Below, one piece after another: positions 25,190-34,541 of a stretch of 64,000 nucleotides of DNA. Position 1 is the first letter of the stretch, and each line of letters opens with the position of its first letter. Source of the stretch: UBA1724 sp963621575 (GTDB lineage: Bacteria; Verrucomicrobiota; Lentisphaeria; Oligosphaerales; Oligosphaeraceae); the NCBI GenBank assembly GCA_963621575.1, contig CAVFEH010000012.1, positions 1 through 64,000 on the forward strand, read 5' to 3'. The translations under genes and the position numbers were made by a program. The notes below the pieces were generated by a model. That model worked only from the letters and a program-made list of their open reading frames with translations. It had not been told where the DNA came from and did not search any database.

Positions 25190-26002
25190 ATGGACAAGAA
25201 ACCCCTTGGCGTCCAGGTCTATTCCGTCCGCGAGTACTCCATCAAGGATTTCGATGCCACCCTGCGCCGCATCGCCGGCATCGGCTACAAGCTGGTGGAG
25301 CCAGCCGGCTGCTTCGACATCCGCCCCAGCGAATTCCGCAAGCGCATCAACGACCTGGGCATGGACATGATCTCCAGCCATTCCCCCTGGTGCCACGGAA
25401 TCACCAATGTCGGCGAATGCATGGATCTGGCGGATGCACAGGGACTGAAGCGCATCGTCTGCGGATATGGTCCCGACAACTTCAAGGACCTGGACGCCAT
25501 CAAGCGCAGCGCCGAGAACACCACCCGGATGTACGAGGTCCTCAATCGAAACGGCTTCGAGCTCTTCCAGCACAACCACTGGTTCGAATTCTTCCGCTTC
25601 CAGGGACGGCTGGCCTACGAGATCTACCGCGACATGATCCCCGCCGGCGTGAAGTTCGAGCTGGATTGTTTCTGGTCCACCAACTACGGCCAGGAAGACC
25701 CCGTCAAGATCCTCAAGGAATTCGGCGACCGGACCATCCTCCTCCACATGAAGGACGGCATCTGCAAGCAGAAGAAGGCCGAGGGCGAGACCGGATACAA
25801 GGACGGACTGCTGGACCAGCCCGTCGAACTCATGCCCTTGGGCACCGGCACCCTCCCCATTCCCGAGCTCGTCAAGACCGCCCCTGACCACGTGGAGGCC
25901 GTCATCGTCGAGCTGGACTCCTGCAACATCGACATGTGGGAGGGCCTGGAGCAGAGCTATCACTACATGGTCGACAACGGCCTGGCCACCGGAAACAAGT
26001 AG
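25190..26002 (+). CDS. Sugar phosphate isomerase/epimerase family protein
   Basis: A 270-aa xylose-isomerase-like TIM barrel expected to isomerise or epimerise a sugar or cyclitol with a divalent metal. The likely metal/substrate residues lie at strand ends: HNHWFEFF, KFELDCFWS, LLHMKDG and VIVELDS. No signal peptide, so cytoplasmic. The ATG at 25190 begins the conserved LGVQVYSVREY; the longer frame from 25103 is leader. The substrate is not predictable. Upstream 242 bp contain no other gene. It has no obvious operon partner; recN follows after 146 bp. Confidence 0.85.
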   Translation: MDKKPLGVQVYSVREYSIKDFDATLRRIAGIGYKLVEPAGCFDIRPSEFRKRINDLGMDMISSHSPWCHGITNVGECMDLADAQGLKRIVCGYGPDNFKDLDAIKRSAENTTRMYEVLNRNGFELFQHNHWFEFFRFQGRLAYEIYRDMIPAGVKFELDCFWSTNYGQEDPVKILKEFGDRTILLHMKDGICKQKKAEGETGYKDGLLDQPVELMPLGTGTLPIPELVKTAPDHVEAVIVELDSCNIDMWEGLEQSYHYMVDNGLATGNK

Positions 26003-26082
26003 CTCCCGCCACCGCGACGCCCTCCCCCATCGCGGCAGCACCTCCGACTCCCTCCTAATCACAAGGAAGTCGTGTTGTTCTC

Positions 26083-26138
26083 TTTTGGTCCGCACCAAGG
26101 GGATGGGGGGGCGCAGCGGCGCAGCGTGCGGTCCAAAA
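26083..26138. promoter_or_regulatory. Inverted repeat immediately upstream of recN
   Basis: Arms TTTTGGTCCGCAC (26083-26095) and GTGCGGTCCAAAA (26126-26138) pair with one mismatch around 30 bases, ending 10 bp before the recN ATG. It could fold in the leader and hide the start region, or be an operator. It does not match a LexA site I know. Confidence 0.5.
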
Positions 26139-26148
26139 TTCCGTTGAC

Positions 26149-27906
26149 ATGCTTGAGTCCCTTTACATTCGCAACCTGGTCCTGGTCCCTGAGCTCCAGC
26201 TGGAGTTTGGGCCGGGACTGGTGACCATCACGGGCGAAACCGGCGCAGGAAAATCCCTGATTCTGGGGGCATTGCGTCTCCTTTCTGGCGGGCGTGCCGG
26301 TGCCGCGTTGATTCGGCGCGGAGCCACCACCTGCGAAGTCTGCGGAAGCTTCCTTTTGACTGACAAGGCCCATCCCGCCGTGGGGGCGTGGGTGGACCAG
26401 CACCTGGAGGAGCTCTCCCTGCCTCCCCGGGAAGAAGGGCGGCTCCTCCTGCGACGCGTCCTCACCGAAAGCGGCTCCCGCGCCTTCGTCAATGGCTCCC
26501 CCGTCACCGCCGCAATCCTGAAGGAATTCGGCGACGCCCTGGTGGACATCCATGGCCCCAACGAAAGCCACTCCCTCCTGCAGCCAGCCCGACAACTTCG
26601 TTTGCTGGACCTCTATTGCGGAGACGCCGCCGAACTCTCCGCAGTCCAGGACGCCTGGAAGGAGCTCTCCCGCCTGAACAAGAGCCGTGAGGCGTTGCTC
26701 CAAGAGGGCCTTGCACCAGAGGAGATGGAGCTCCTGGCCCACCAACTCAAGGAGATCCAGTCCGCCGGACTGACTCCCGACGAAGAGGAGGGCCTCCTGG
26801 CCCGCCACCGTCTGGTGGAAAATGCGGCGAATCTGCAGTCCATCGCCGGCGGCCTCTCCCAGTGGCTTTCCCAGGGCGAGGACTGCCTTGTGGACCAGCT
26901 GGCACCATGGATTCGTCAAGCCGAGGAGCTCTCCCGTCTGGATCCCGGCAAGGGCGCGGAATTCCTCCGTCGCATGGATGCCCTCTCCAACGAGATGAAC
27001 GACCTGGGCGCTGAATTGGGCGACTATGCGCAGGGGCTGGACTTTGATGGCGAGGCCCTCCAGGAGATGAACGCCCGGCTGGACCGCCTCCAGAAGCTCA
27101 AGCGCCGCTACGGCCCCACCCTGGCGGATGTCATTGCCACCGGCGAACGCCTGGCCGCCCGTCTCAAACGCGCCTCCGGGCGCACGCATGAGCTGGAAGA
27201 ACTCTCCCGGCAATTGGACGAATGCCGGAAGCGCCACCAGGAGTGCTGCGGAAAACTGGGCGCGCTTCGCCGCAAGGGTGCCGCCGCCCTCTCTGGCGCC
27301 ATCGTGAAAAAGCTCCAGCATCTGGGCTTCCAGAAGGCGCACTTCCAAGTGCAACTCACTCCCTGCCCCTCCAACGGCTCCGGCGCAGAATCCGCGGAAT
27401 TCCTCTTCGCCCCCAATGCCGGCGAACCCATGGCGCCCCTCCGGCAAGCCGCCTCCTCCGGCGAGGTCGCCCGCGTTATGCTCGCCATCAAAACCGTCCT
27501 CTCCCAACAGGACGACATCCCAGTCCTGCTCTTTGATGAAATCGACGCCAACATCGGCGGACGCACTGCTTTTGTGGTGGGACAGGAGCTCCATTCCCTG
27601 GGCGAAAAACACCAGGTCTTCTCCATCACGCACCTCCCCGTGGTGGCCGCGGCCGCCGACCGGCAGTATCTCGTGGAAAAACACGAGGAGGCGAATCGCA
27701 CCATCGCCGGAATGCACCAGCTTACGCCCGACGAAAGGCGGACGGAGCTGGTCCGCATGCTGGGCGCCGAGCACGGTGACGCCGCCGCCCTTGCCCACGC
27801 GCGGGAACTCCTCCAGAACGCCCGCGCACCCGAGGCGCAACCCCATTCCCCGAATCCTTCAAACCATCCCCCATGCTCCGGCGATCCCTCCCACAATTCC
27901 TTCTGA
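26149..27906 (+). CDS. recN: DNA repair protein RecN
   Basis: SMC-like ATPase acting early in double-strand-break repair by recombination. The 585-aa protein has Walker A ITGETGAGKSLIL at the N-terminus, two coiled-coil arms (about 165-225 and 300-375) and the C-terminal head with signature AASSGEVARVMLAIK and Walker B VLLFDEIDANIGGRTA. Length is within the family range (about 550-590). The ATG follows a leader with no Shine-Dalgarno site. The C-terminal 34 bases overlap the next gene in another frame. Confidence 0.95.
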   Translation: MLESLYIRNLVLVPELQLEFGPGLVTITGETGAGKSLILGALRLLSGGRAGAALIRRGATTCEVCGSFLLTDKAHPAVGAWVDQHLEELSLPPREEGRLLLRRVLTESGSRAFVNGSPVTAAILKEFGDALVDIHGPNESHSLLQPARQLRLLDLYCGDAAELSAVQDAWKELSRLNKSREALLQEGLAPEEMELLAHQLKEIQSAGLTPDEEEGLLARHRLVENAANLQSIAGGLSQWLSQGEDCLVDQLAPWIRQAEELSRLDPGKGAEFLRRMDALSNEMNDLGAELGDYAQGLDFDGEALQEMNARLDRLQKLKRRYGPTLADVIATGERLAARLKRASGRTHELEELSRQLDECRKRHQECCGKLGALRRKGAAALSGAIVKKLQHLGFQKAHFQVQLTPCPSNGSGAESAEFLFAPNAGEPMAPLRQAASSGEVARVMLAIKTVLSQQDDIPVLLFDEIDANIGGRTAFVVGQELHSLGEKHQVFSITHLPVVAAAADRQYLVEKHEEANRTIAGMHQLTPDERRTELVRMLGAEHGDAAALAHARELLQNARAPEAQPHSPNPSNHPPCSGDPSHNSF

Positions 27907-28679
27907 CGGCAGCCCTTGCCTTCAGCCTGGCGATCGGCGCCGCCTCCTGCGGAAATCAGCCCCGTGTGGAGGAGACCCTGCTGCGCGCCGTGGACGCAAC
28001 CAACCAGGGGCGCTATCTGGAGGCCTCCCAGCTGGCCCTGGAATGCCGTCGATACGCCCCCGAGCTGGCCGACGCCTGGATTCTCCACGGCTTCACCACC
28101 TACATGAGCGCCAGCCGGGCCACCGCCCGGGAACAGGCCGTCTATGACCTGGGAAAGGCCACGCGGAGTTTTCCCGACCGCTACGACGCCTGGCTCTTCC
28201 ACGGATGGGCGCTCCTGGAATCCGGCGAGAGCCGCGACGCCATCCGTTCCCTGGAAGAGGCCCTCAAGCGGGCGCCACAGGATTGTCCCCACAAGGGAAA
28301 AATCCAGATGCTCCTGGGGAAATGCTACCTCCAGAACAACCTCCAGGCGGATGCCCTCCGAATCCTCCAGCCCCTCCGCGTCAAGGAACCCTACCGTTCC
28401 ACCCCCGAACTCTACAACGCCCTGGGACGACTCGCCATCATGCGGCAAAATCCCCAAAGCGCAAAGAAATTTTTCCAAGAGGGACTCCGCTTCGCCCCCC
28501 GCGACGAAATCCTCCTCCAGAACCTGGCCGTCACCTGCGACCTCTATCTCGGCGAGACGAAAGAGGCAAAGAAGGCCTACATCCAGTGCCTCCAAGTCAA
28601 GCAGCAAGGCCGACAGGATCCCGAGGGCTGCCAGAGAATCACCAATCGTCTGCGCGCATTGACGCGGCGTCCCAATTAG
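27873..28679 (+). CDS. Tetratricopeptide-repeat lipoprotein
   Basis: A 268-aa protein with a lipoprotein signal peptide (lipobox ending IGAASC, Cys about residue 27) and four or more TPR units across residues 35-260, for example the blocks starting TLLRAVDATNQGRYLEA and STPELYNALGRLAIM. It is probably anchored to a membrane and mediates protein contacts. The start overlaps recN by 34 bp, so the pair is likely co-transcribed although functions differ; dnaG follows by 9 bp. Confidence 0.8.
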   Translation: MLRRSLPQFLLTAALAFSLAIGAASCGNQPRVEETLLRAVDATNQGRYLEASQLALECRRYAPELADAWILHGFTTYMSASRATAREQAVYDLGKATRSFPDRYDAWLFHGWALLESGESRDAIRSLEEALKRAPQDCPHKGKIQMLLGKCYLQNNLQADALRILQPLRVKEPYRSTPELYNALGRLAIMRQNPQSAKKFFQEGLRFAPRDEILLQNLAVTCDLYLGETKEAKKAYIQCLQVKQQGRQDPEGCQRITNRLRALTRRPN

Positions 28680-28688
28680 CCACTCGTT

Positions 28689-30647
28689 TTGCGGATACCC
28701 GAACAAACAATTGAAGAAATCCGCCGTCGGACGGACATCCTGGACGTATGCCGCGCGTTCAACATCGAGTTGAAAAAGGCGGGCAGCAACACGTACAAGG
28801 CGTGCTGCCCGTTCCACCAGGAGAAGACGCCGTCCTTCAACATCAACCCGGGCAAACAGGTGTATCATTGCTTTGGCTGTGGCGTTGGGGGCGGCGTGTT
28901 CCATCTGGTGGAAGCATTGCTGAATTCGGATTTCGTGGGCGCCATGCGCTGGCTGGCGGACCACTACGGCATCCCGATCCTCCAGGAGAGCTACGAGAAT
29001 TCCCGGGAGGGCGCCCGCCGCCGCGAAACCCATGACAACGGCATGAAGCTCCTGGATGAGTTGGCGGGATTCTACCAAAGCTGCCTCACCTCGCCACAGG
29101 GGGGGGAGGCCCGGAGTTATCTCGCCAACCGCGGGCTCGATGAGCAGACCATCCAGAAATACCGGCTTGGATATGCGCCAGTCTCCCGGGAGGCCGCCTG
29201 TGGCTGGGCCCTCAAGCAGGGATACTCCGCAGACCTCCTGGTCGCCACCGGCGTGGCACTCCAACGCGACGACGCCTCTCGGCAAATCTTCGACCGCTGG
29301 AACAACCGAATCATGTTCCCCATCTGCGACGAACTGGGGCGGGTGGTCGGATTTTCCGGACGTGTCTTCGGCCCCACCCCCCCGCAAAATGTGGGAAAAT
29401 ATGTCAACAGCCCCGAATCCGAGTTCTTCCACAAAGGGCGAATCCTCTATGGCTTCCAGTTTGCACGCACCGCCCTGGGAAAGGCCGGGCGGGGGCTCGT
29501 CTGCGAGGGGCAGCTGGATGTGATTGCCTGCCACCGCGCCGGCATCCAGGAGGCTTTCGCCGCCCAAGGAACCGCCTTCACCGAAGACCATGCCAGGATG
29601 CTCTCCCGAACCGGCGTCCCGCGGATTGATCTGGCTTTTGACGGCGATGCCGCAGGCATGAAGGCCACCCTCCGCACACTCTCCATTCTGCTTGCCGCCG
29701 GACTGGACGTGCAAGTCATCCTCCTCCCGCAAGGGGAAGACCCCGACAGCCTCTTCCAGAAAGGCGGGGCCGCCGCCCTCCAAAACGTCATGGGCGCCCC
29801 GCAGCCCGCCATCCCTTATGTCCTGCAAAAATTCACCGAGGCGCACCCCAATGGCACTCCAGAGGACAAAAGCGCCATCGTCACCCAGATGCTGGAAATC
29901 CTCGTCGCCATCCCGAACGAGATCACGGCTTATGGATACTGCCAGGAGTTGGCAAAATGCCTGAATGTCCCCGAACAGATCGTGGTGGCGCAATTAAAGC
30001 GTCGCAAGGCGGTGCAAGCGCAGGAGGAGGCCCGCCAGCGACAATATGCCTACGGCACACAGCGACGTCCCGTCCCCGCCGACGGTGGCGAGAACGGCGT
30101 CCTTTCGCCGGCAGCCATGCCTTCCGGGAATACGGGTGTACGCGAAGGTCCCGGGAGTCTGTTCCATGACCTCCACGGAACCCAGGCCCTGGCGGAGACC
30201 ATGCTGGATCTCTGCCTGCACTTCCAGGAGGCAGCCGAAACCTGGCAGGATCTCCGCCTGGATGAGTTGCTCTCACCCGAAAACCCCGTGGTGCAAGCCC
30301 TGAATTTCATTCTGGCCAGTACCGCCGAACGGGACTGGGAGGGCGCTGTCCGGCAGGTCATGCAGGGCGATTTCGCCTCCGCCCCCGCCGTCAGCAAACT
30401 CCTCACAGTCTCCCTTTTTGACGACCAGCCCCTCAATCCCGACGGCACCCTCCCGCCCCGCGTCCTGCAGGCTATGCAGGACTGTCAGAAACGACTGGAA
30501 ATCCTCCAGCTGGAAGACCGGCAGCGGAAACTCTCCCGAAAGATGGCCGACGCCTCGCCTTTCGTCGACGACCTCCAAATGCTCCGCCAGGCAAAGGAGA
30601 TGGCGCAACAAAGGGCCACGCTCCGGAAACGCCCCGGCGGACAGTAG
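28689..30647 (+). CDS. dnaG: DNA primase
   Basis: Makes RNA primers at the replication fork. The 652-aa protein starts with a CHC2 zinc finger (CPFHQEKTPSF then YHCFGC), the DnaG catalytic core (about 125-255) and a Toprim domain with CEGQLDVIACH and AFDGDAAGMKA carrying the catalytic Glu and Asp residues. The C-terminal 200 residues are the variable helicase-interaction part. The start is a TTG at 28689, giving IPEQTIEEIRRRTDILDV as in other primases; no ATG occurs nearby. It lies 9 bp after the TPR lipoprotein, not in the classical rpsU-dnaG-rpoD order. Confidence 0.94.
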   Translation: MRIPEQTIEEIRRRTDILDVCRAFNIELKKAGSNTYKACCPFHQEKTPSFNINPGKQVYHCFGCGVGGGVFHLVEALLNSDFVGAMRWLADHYGIPILQESYENSREGARRRETHDNGMKLLDELAGFYQSCLTSPQGGEARSYLANRGLDEQTIQKYRLGYAPVSREAACGWALKQGYSADLLVATGVALQRDDASRQIFDRWNNRIMFPICDELGRVVGFSGRVFGPTPPQNVGKYVNSPESEFFHKGRILYGFQFARTALGKAGRGLVCEGQLDVIACHRAGIQEAFAAQGTAFTEDHARMLSRTGVPRIDLAFDGDAAGMKATLRTLSILLAAGLDVQVILLPQGEDPDSLFQKGGAAALQNVMGAPQPAIPYVLQKFTEAHPNGTPEDKSAIVTQMLEILVAIPNEITAYGYCQELAKCLNVPEQIVVAQLKRRKAVQAQEEARQRQYAYGTQRRPVPADGGENGVLSPAAMPSGNTGVREGPGSLFHDLHGTQALAETMLDLCLHFQEAAETWQDLRLDELLSPENPVVQALNFILASTAERDWEGAVRQVMQGDFASAPAVSKLLTVSLFDDQPLNPDGTLPPRVLQAMQDCQKRLEILQLEDRQRKLSRKMADASPFVDDLQMLRQAKEMAQQRATLRKRPGGQ

Positions 30648-30725
30648 GATACATATATCCACAACATACTCTACGGCAACCTATTGCAATATTATTTCCA
30701 TTTACCATAAAATAGTTCGCGTCAA
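30648..30725. other. AT-rich island between convergent dnaG and uvrB
   Basis: About 78 bases of much lower GC than the surroundings, with ATATCCACA (30655-30663), one base from the DnaA box. Both flanking genes end here, so no promoter is expected. No terminator hairpin with T-run was seen. The remaining 108 bp to the uvrB stop have normal GC. Confidence 0.45.
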
Positions 30726-30833
30726 ATCGGTTGGGTATCTGCTGCGCGAACCGCCCCCTTGCTGATTTCATCCGCCGGCGGCGATACGGCCCAGTCGTGC
30801 GGGCTACGCCAGGCATCCTGCGGAACTCTCCAA

Positions 30834-32873
30834 TCAGTTGCGTTGATCGAGCGCGCGCAGCTGGTCACGGATCATCGCGGCGCGCTCGAATTCGAGAGCA
30901 TCGGCGGCGGCGTGCATTTCGGCCTCCATTTGTCGGCGTGCCTCGGCAATATCGTATTCGTATTCGGCAGCGTCCTCGGCGACCATGGAGTCCCTCCCCC
31001 TGCCCTTTCCCTTGCCGTTCTTGGCATTTTTTGCATCTTTTCCGGCGAAGGCACGGACGACGATGTCCTTTGCCTCCTGTTCCACGTGAAGGCTTTCCTG
31101 GACGGCGCGTCGGATGGTCTTTGGAGTGATATGATTTGCCTTGTTGAAGGCCATCTGCTGTTCACGCCGGAAGTCCGTCTCTTCGACCAACCGTTTCATG
31201 GAGTCGGTGATCTTGTCGGCGTAGAGGATGACGCGCCCCTCGGCGTTTCGGGCGGCGCGCCCGGCAGTCTGGATGAGACTGGATGCGCTGCGGAGGAATC
31301 CCTCCTTGTCGGCGTCCATGACGATGACCAGTGCGACCTCGGGGAGATCCAGTCCTTCGCGGAGGAGGTTGATTCCGACCAGGCAATCAAAATCCCCGGC
31401 GCGGAGGCTCCGTATGATTTCCACGCGTTCCAGGGCGTCCAGTTCCGAGTGGAGATACCGGCTGTTGATGCCGACCTTCCGGAGGTATTCGGAGAGCTCC
31501 TCGGCCATGCGCTTGGTGAGGGTGGTGACCAGCACGCGTTCCTTCTTCTCGGCCATGGTGCGGATTTCGTCGATGGCGTCGTCCACCTGTCCCTCCAGAG
31601 GGCGGATTTCCACTGCGGGGTCCAGCAAGCCGGTGGGACGGATGATTTGGAGGACGGGTTTTGTGAGCGAGAGCTCGTATGCCCCGGGGGTGGCGGAGAC
31701 GAAGAGGACATTCTTCTGGAGGGACTTGAATTCATCGTAGGCGAGGGGCCTGTTGTCGAGGGCCGAGGGCAGACGGAAGCCGTTGTCCACGAGGACCTGC
31801 TTGCGATTGCGGTCGGCGTTCTGCATTGCGTGGAGCTGGGGGAGCGTCACGTGGGATTCGTCGACGATGGTGAGGAAATCCTTCGGGAAGTAGTCGATGA
31901 GTGTGAAGGGACGGCTTCCGGCGGGTCGTCCGGTGAGGTGCCGGGAGTAGTTTTCAATGCCCTTGCAGTATCCGATTTCCTGGAGCATTTCCAGATCGTA
32001 GGTGGTCCGCTGATGGATGCGCTGCGCCTCCACCAGGCGATTTTCGGCCTCGAAATCGGCGACCTGCTGCTGGAGTTCCAGCTGGATGGAGCGACGGGCG
32101 CGCTCCAGCTTCTCCCGGCTGGTGACAAATAGCTTGCAGGGGAAGACGATGGCCTCCTTGGTTCTCTCCACCACCGTGCGGCTCATGACGTTGCGGTAGG
32201 CCATGGACTCGATGGTGTCGCCCCAGAACTGGATTTCCAGGTAATCCTCGCGGTGGGAGAGATAGACCTCCACCGTATCCCCCTTGGCGCGGAATTGCCC
32301 GCGCTCCGGCGCGATGTCGTTCCGGGTGTATTGGAGTGCCACCAGCCTGCGAAGAAGTTCCTCGCGGGAGAGCCCCTGGTTGATGACGATTCGCTGCTCC
32401 ATGGAGGCGAATTCCTCGGGGTCCCCCATTCCGTAGATGCAGGAGACGGATGCCACCACAATGACGTCGTTGCGCTCCAGCAGGGCGCCGGTGGCGGCCA
32501 GGCGGAGTCGTTCCAGCTCGTCGTTGATGGCGGAGTCCTTGTCGATATAGGTGTCAGTGGCCGGGATGTAGGCCTCCGGCTGATAGTAGTCGTAATAACT
32601 GACGAAGTATTCCACGGCGTTCTCGGGGAAAAACGCCTTGAGTTCGCTATAGAGCTGTGCGGCCAGGGTCTTGTTGTGGGAGATCACCAGCGTCGGCATT
32701 TGAAGCCGCTGGATGACGTTTGCCATGGTGAAGGTCTTGCCGCTTCCCGTGACGCCCTGGAGGGTCTGATAATGCAGATGCTTCCCCTGGATGCCCTCAA
32801 CCAGCTGCTCGATGGCCTGCGGCTGGTCGCCCGCAGGAGAATATTCCGAGTGCAACTGAAAAAGACGGCCCAT
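30834..32873 (-). CDS. uvrB: Excinuclease ABC subunit UvrB
   Basis: Damage-verifying helicase of nucleotide excision repair. The 679-aa protein has FQLHSEYSPAGDQPQAI at the N-terminus, Walker A GVTGSGKTFTMAN, the beta-hairpin region (YYDYYQPEAYIP), DESHVTLPQ, helicase motif VI TAGRAARN, and a C-terminal UVR motif (about 635-675) that binds UvrC/UvrA. Length is typical. The leader is pyrimidine-rich and has no Shine-Dalgarno site. No uvrA or uvrC is in the window. Confidence 0.96.
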   Translation of the reverse strand: MGRLFQLHSEYSPAGDQPQAIEQLVEGIQGKHLHYQTLQGVTGSGKTFTMANVIQRLQMPTLVISHNKTLAAQLYSELKAFFPENAVEYFVSYYDYYQPEAYIPATDTYIDKDSAINDELERLRLAATGALLERNDVIVVASVSCIYGMGDPEEFASMEQRIVINQGLSREELLRRLVALQYTRNDIAPERGQFRAKGDTVEVYLSHREDYLEIQFWGDTIESMAYRNVMSRTVVERTKEAIVFPCKLFVTSREKLERARRSIQLELQQQVADFEAENRLVEAQRIHQRTTYDLEMLQEIGYCKGIENYSRHLTGRPAGSRPFTLIDYFPKDFLTIVDESHVTLPQLHAMQNADRNRKQVLVDNGFRLPSALDNRPLAYDEFKSLQKNVLFVSATPGAYELSLTKPVLQIIRPTGLLDPAVEIRPLEGQVDDAIDEIRTMAEKKERVLVTTLTKRMAEELSEYLRKVGINSRYLHSELDALERVEIIRSLRAGDFDCLVGINLLREGLDLPEVALVIVMDADKEGFLRSASSLIQTAGRAARNAEGRVILYADKITDSMKRLVEETDFRREQQMAFNKANHITPKTIRRAVQESLHVEQEAKDIVVRAFAGKDAKNAKNGKGKGRGRDSMVAEDAAEYEYDIAEARRQMEAEMHAAADALEFERAAMIRDQLRALDQRN

Positions 32874-32987
32874 ACAAAGGAGGGAGTAGGGAGTTTGACC
32901 AGGATTCCAGGCAGGAACTCCGCGCCGGATTTTTTTTCAGCACGTGCGCCCCCAGACGGGCGTGCGGAAGATGCGCCGGAAACGAAA

Positions 32988-33014
32988 CGGATGCCGGAAG
33001 GATTCCGGCATCCG
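32988..33014 (-). terminator. 12-bp hairpin after metK
   Basis: Perfect stem CGGATGCCGGAA / TTCCGGCATCCG with a 3-base loop, 29 bp beyond the metK stop. On the metK strand it is followed by TTTCGTTT, so it is a weak intrinsic terminator or 3'-end stem. Confidence 0.6.
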
Positions 33015-33042
33015 CCAGTCACCGCAATGGGTGACGGTCAAG

Positions 33043-34263
33043 CTACAGTTTCAAGGCATTTCTGACTTCGTCGACGAGGTCGAGTTTCTCCCAGGGGAAT
33101 TCGTCCCAGCCGAAGGGGCCGTAAGCGGCGCTTTGCCGGTAGTTCCATCCGACGGGAGTCAGGAGTCCCAATTCGCAGGAGATCTGTGCAGGCCGGAAGT
33201 CGAAGGGCTTGCGGCTCTGGAGCATTTCGACCACAGCGTCTTCGGGGACCTTGCCAGTGCCGAAGAAATCCACATGGAAGGAGAGTGGATCGGTGACTCC
33301 AATGGCGTAGGCGACCTGCACCTCGCAGCGGCGCGCAACACCGGCGGCGACCAGAGTCTTGGCGACCTTGCGGAGGAGATAGCAGGCGGAGCGGTCCACC
33401 TTGCTGGGGTCCTTTCCGCTGAAAGCGCCGCCGCCGTGGCGTCCTGCGCCGCCGTAGGTATCCACGATGATCTTTCGTCCCGTGATGCCGGTATCGCCGT
33501 TGGGCCCGCCGGTAACGAAGTTTCCGGTGGGATTGATATAGAGGGAGCCGCCACGGACATTGAGGCGGTCAAAATCCACCTCGTGAAGGAATTCGGCGGG
33601 GAGGACCTCGTGGAGGACCCTCTTCACCGCCTGGACGACCTTCTCGCGCTGGCCATCCTCGTGCTGGTGGGAGACGACGATGGAGGTGATGGCGGCGGGG
33701 CGGTCGTTCTCGTAGCGGAAAGTGAGCTGGCTCTTGGCGTCGGGGCGCAGGAAAGAATACTGCGGATCCGTGCGCCGTAGCTGCGAGAGTCGCTTGAGAA
33801 TGACCTTCGCGTAGTAGACAGGCGCGGGCATGTAGGCCGGCGTGTCGTCGCAGGCGTATCCAAACATGATGCCTTGATCGCCGGCGCCCTGCTCTCCGGA
33901 GAAGCTGGTCTTCGCGGAGACGCCCATGGCGATGTCGGGGCTCTGCTCGTGGAGGCGATTCACCAGTTTGAGCGTGGACGCCTGGAAGCCCTCCCCCGGG
34001 CGGTCGTAGCCGATGCCGGCGACGACATTTCGCACGATGGCATCATAGTCAGGCGTGACGAAGTCCGTGGCTTCTGCACTGGGGCTAATCTCTCCGGCCA
34101 GGGTCACAAAATCCGTGGTGGCGAGGGTCTCGCAGGCAACGTGCGCCAGGCAATCCCTCTGGAGGATGGCATCCAGGACAGCGTCGGAAATCTGGTCGCA
34201 GACCTTGTCGGGATGTCCCTCGGAGACCGCCTCCGAGGTAAACAGGAAACTCTTGTGTTGCAT
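33043..34263 (-). CDS. metK: S-adenosylmethionine synthase
   Basis: Makes S-adenosylmethionine from methionine and ATP. The 406-aa protein has the N-terminal FTSEAVSEGHPDKVCDQISD, the signature hexapeptide region GAGDQGIMFGYA, and the phosphate-binding GGGAFSGKDPSKVDRS. It is slightly longer than the roughly 384-aa E. coli enzyme. The MetF-like gene lies just upstream on the same strand after a 278-bp gap that contains an AT-rich promoter-like tract and a leader with folding potential. Confidence 0.96.
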   Translation of the reverse strand: MQHKSFLFTSEAVSEGHPDKVCDQISDAVLDAILQRDCLAHVACETLATTDFVTLAGEISPSAEATDFVTPDYDAIVRNVVAGIGYDRPGEGFQASTLKLVNRLHEQSPDIAMGVSAKTSFSGEQGAGDQGIMFGYACDDTPAYMPAPVYYAKVILKRLSQLRRTDPQYSFLRPDAKSQLTFRYENDRPAAITSIVVSHQHEDGQREKVVQAVKRVLHEVLPAEFLHEVDFDRLNVRGGSLYINPTGNFVTGGPNGDTGITGRKIIVDTYGGAGRHGGGAFSGKDPSKVDRSACYLLRKVAKTLVAAGVARRCEVQVAYAIGVTDPLSFHVDFFGTGKVPEDAVVEMLQSRKPFDFRPAQISCELGLLTPVGWNYRQSAAYGPFGWDEFPWEKLDLVDEVRNALKL

Positions 34264-34541
34264 AAGGAAATAGACTCCCAGTGTGTTGTTAGGAGCGTCC
34301 GCCCTTGGAAACGCAGGAAGGACGGAATCTCCCCGGAGACCTTGGAACTCCAGTTCACCCCGCCAACGACCCTAAAACCGTAGGCGCCGCCGTGAAAGCC
34401 GGGGCGTCTTGCTAATATACATTTCCCCAACCCCGCAGGCCATTTTTCCACCCTCGAAAACAGGAATAATCCAGGGCGTGGAAGAGAGCCTAAATATTTT
34501 TAACAACGCCTTTATCTACAATATGTTATATAATCACAACA
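34264..34541 (-). promoter_or_regulatory. Long metK leader with candidate promoter and stem-loops
   Basis: The distal part (34488-34541) is AT-rich and includes TTGTAG/AATATT at 17-bp spacing on the reverse strand, and TTATCTACA (34512-34520, forward strand), one base from a DnaA box. The roughly 220-base leader contains a CGTCC/GGACG stem with an inner CCTT/AAGG helix near 34290-34325. I could not match it to the SAM-I, SAM-II or SAM-III consensus. Whether it is a riboswitch is open. Confidence 0.35.

Noticed and set aside
26041..26148. Possible LexA box before recN
   Set aside because: A TGTTC half-site is visible but no matching GAACA partner at the right distance.
34264..34450. SAM-I, SAM-II or SAM-III riboswitch upstream of metK
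   Set aside because: The conserved core sequences of these classes were not found; only general folding potential remains.
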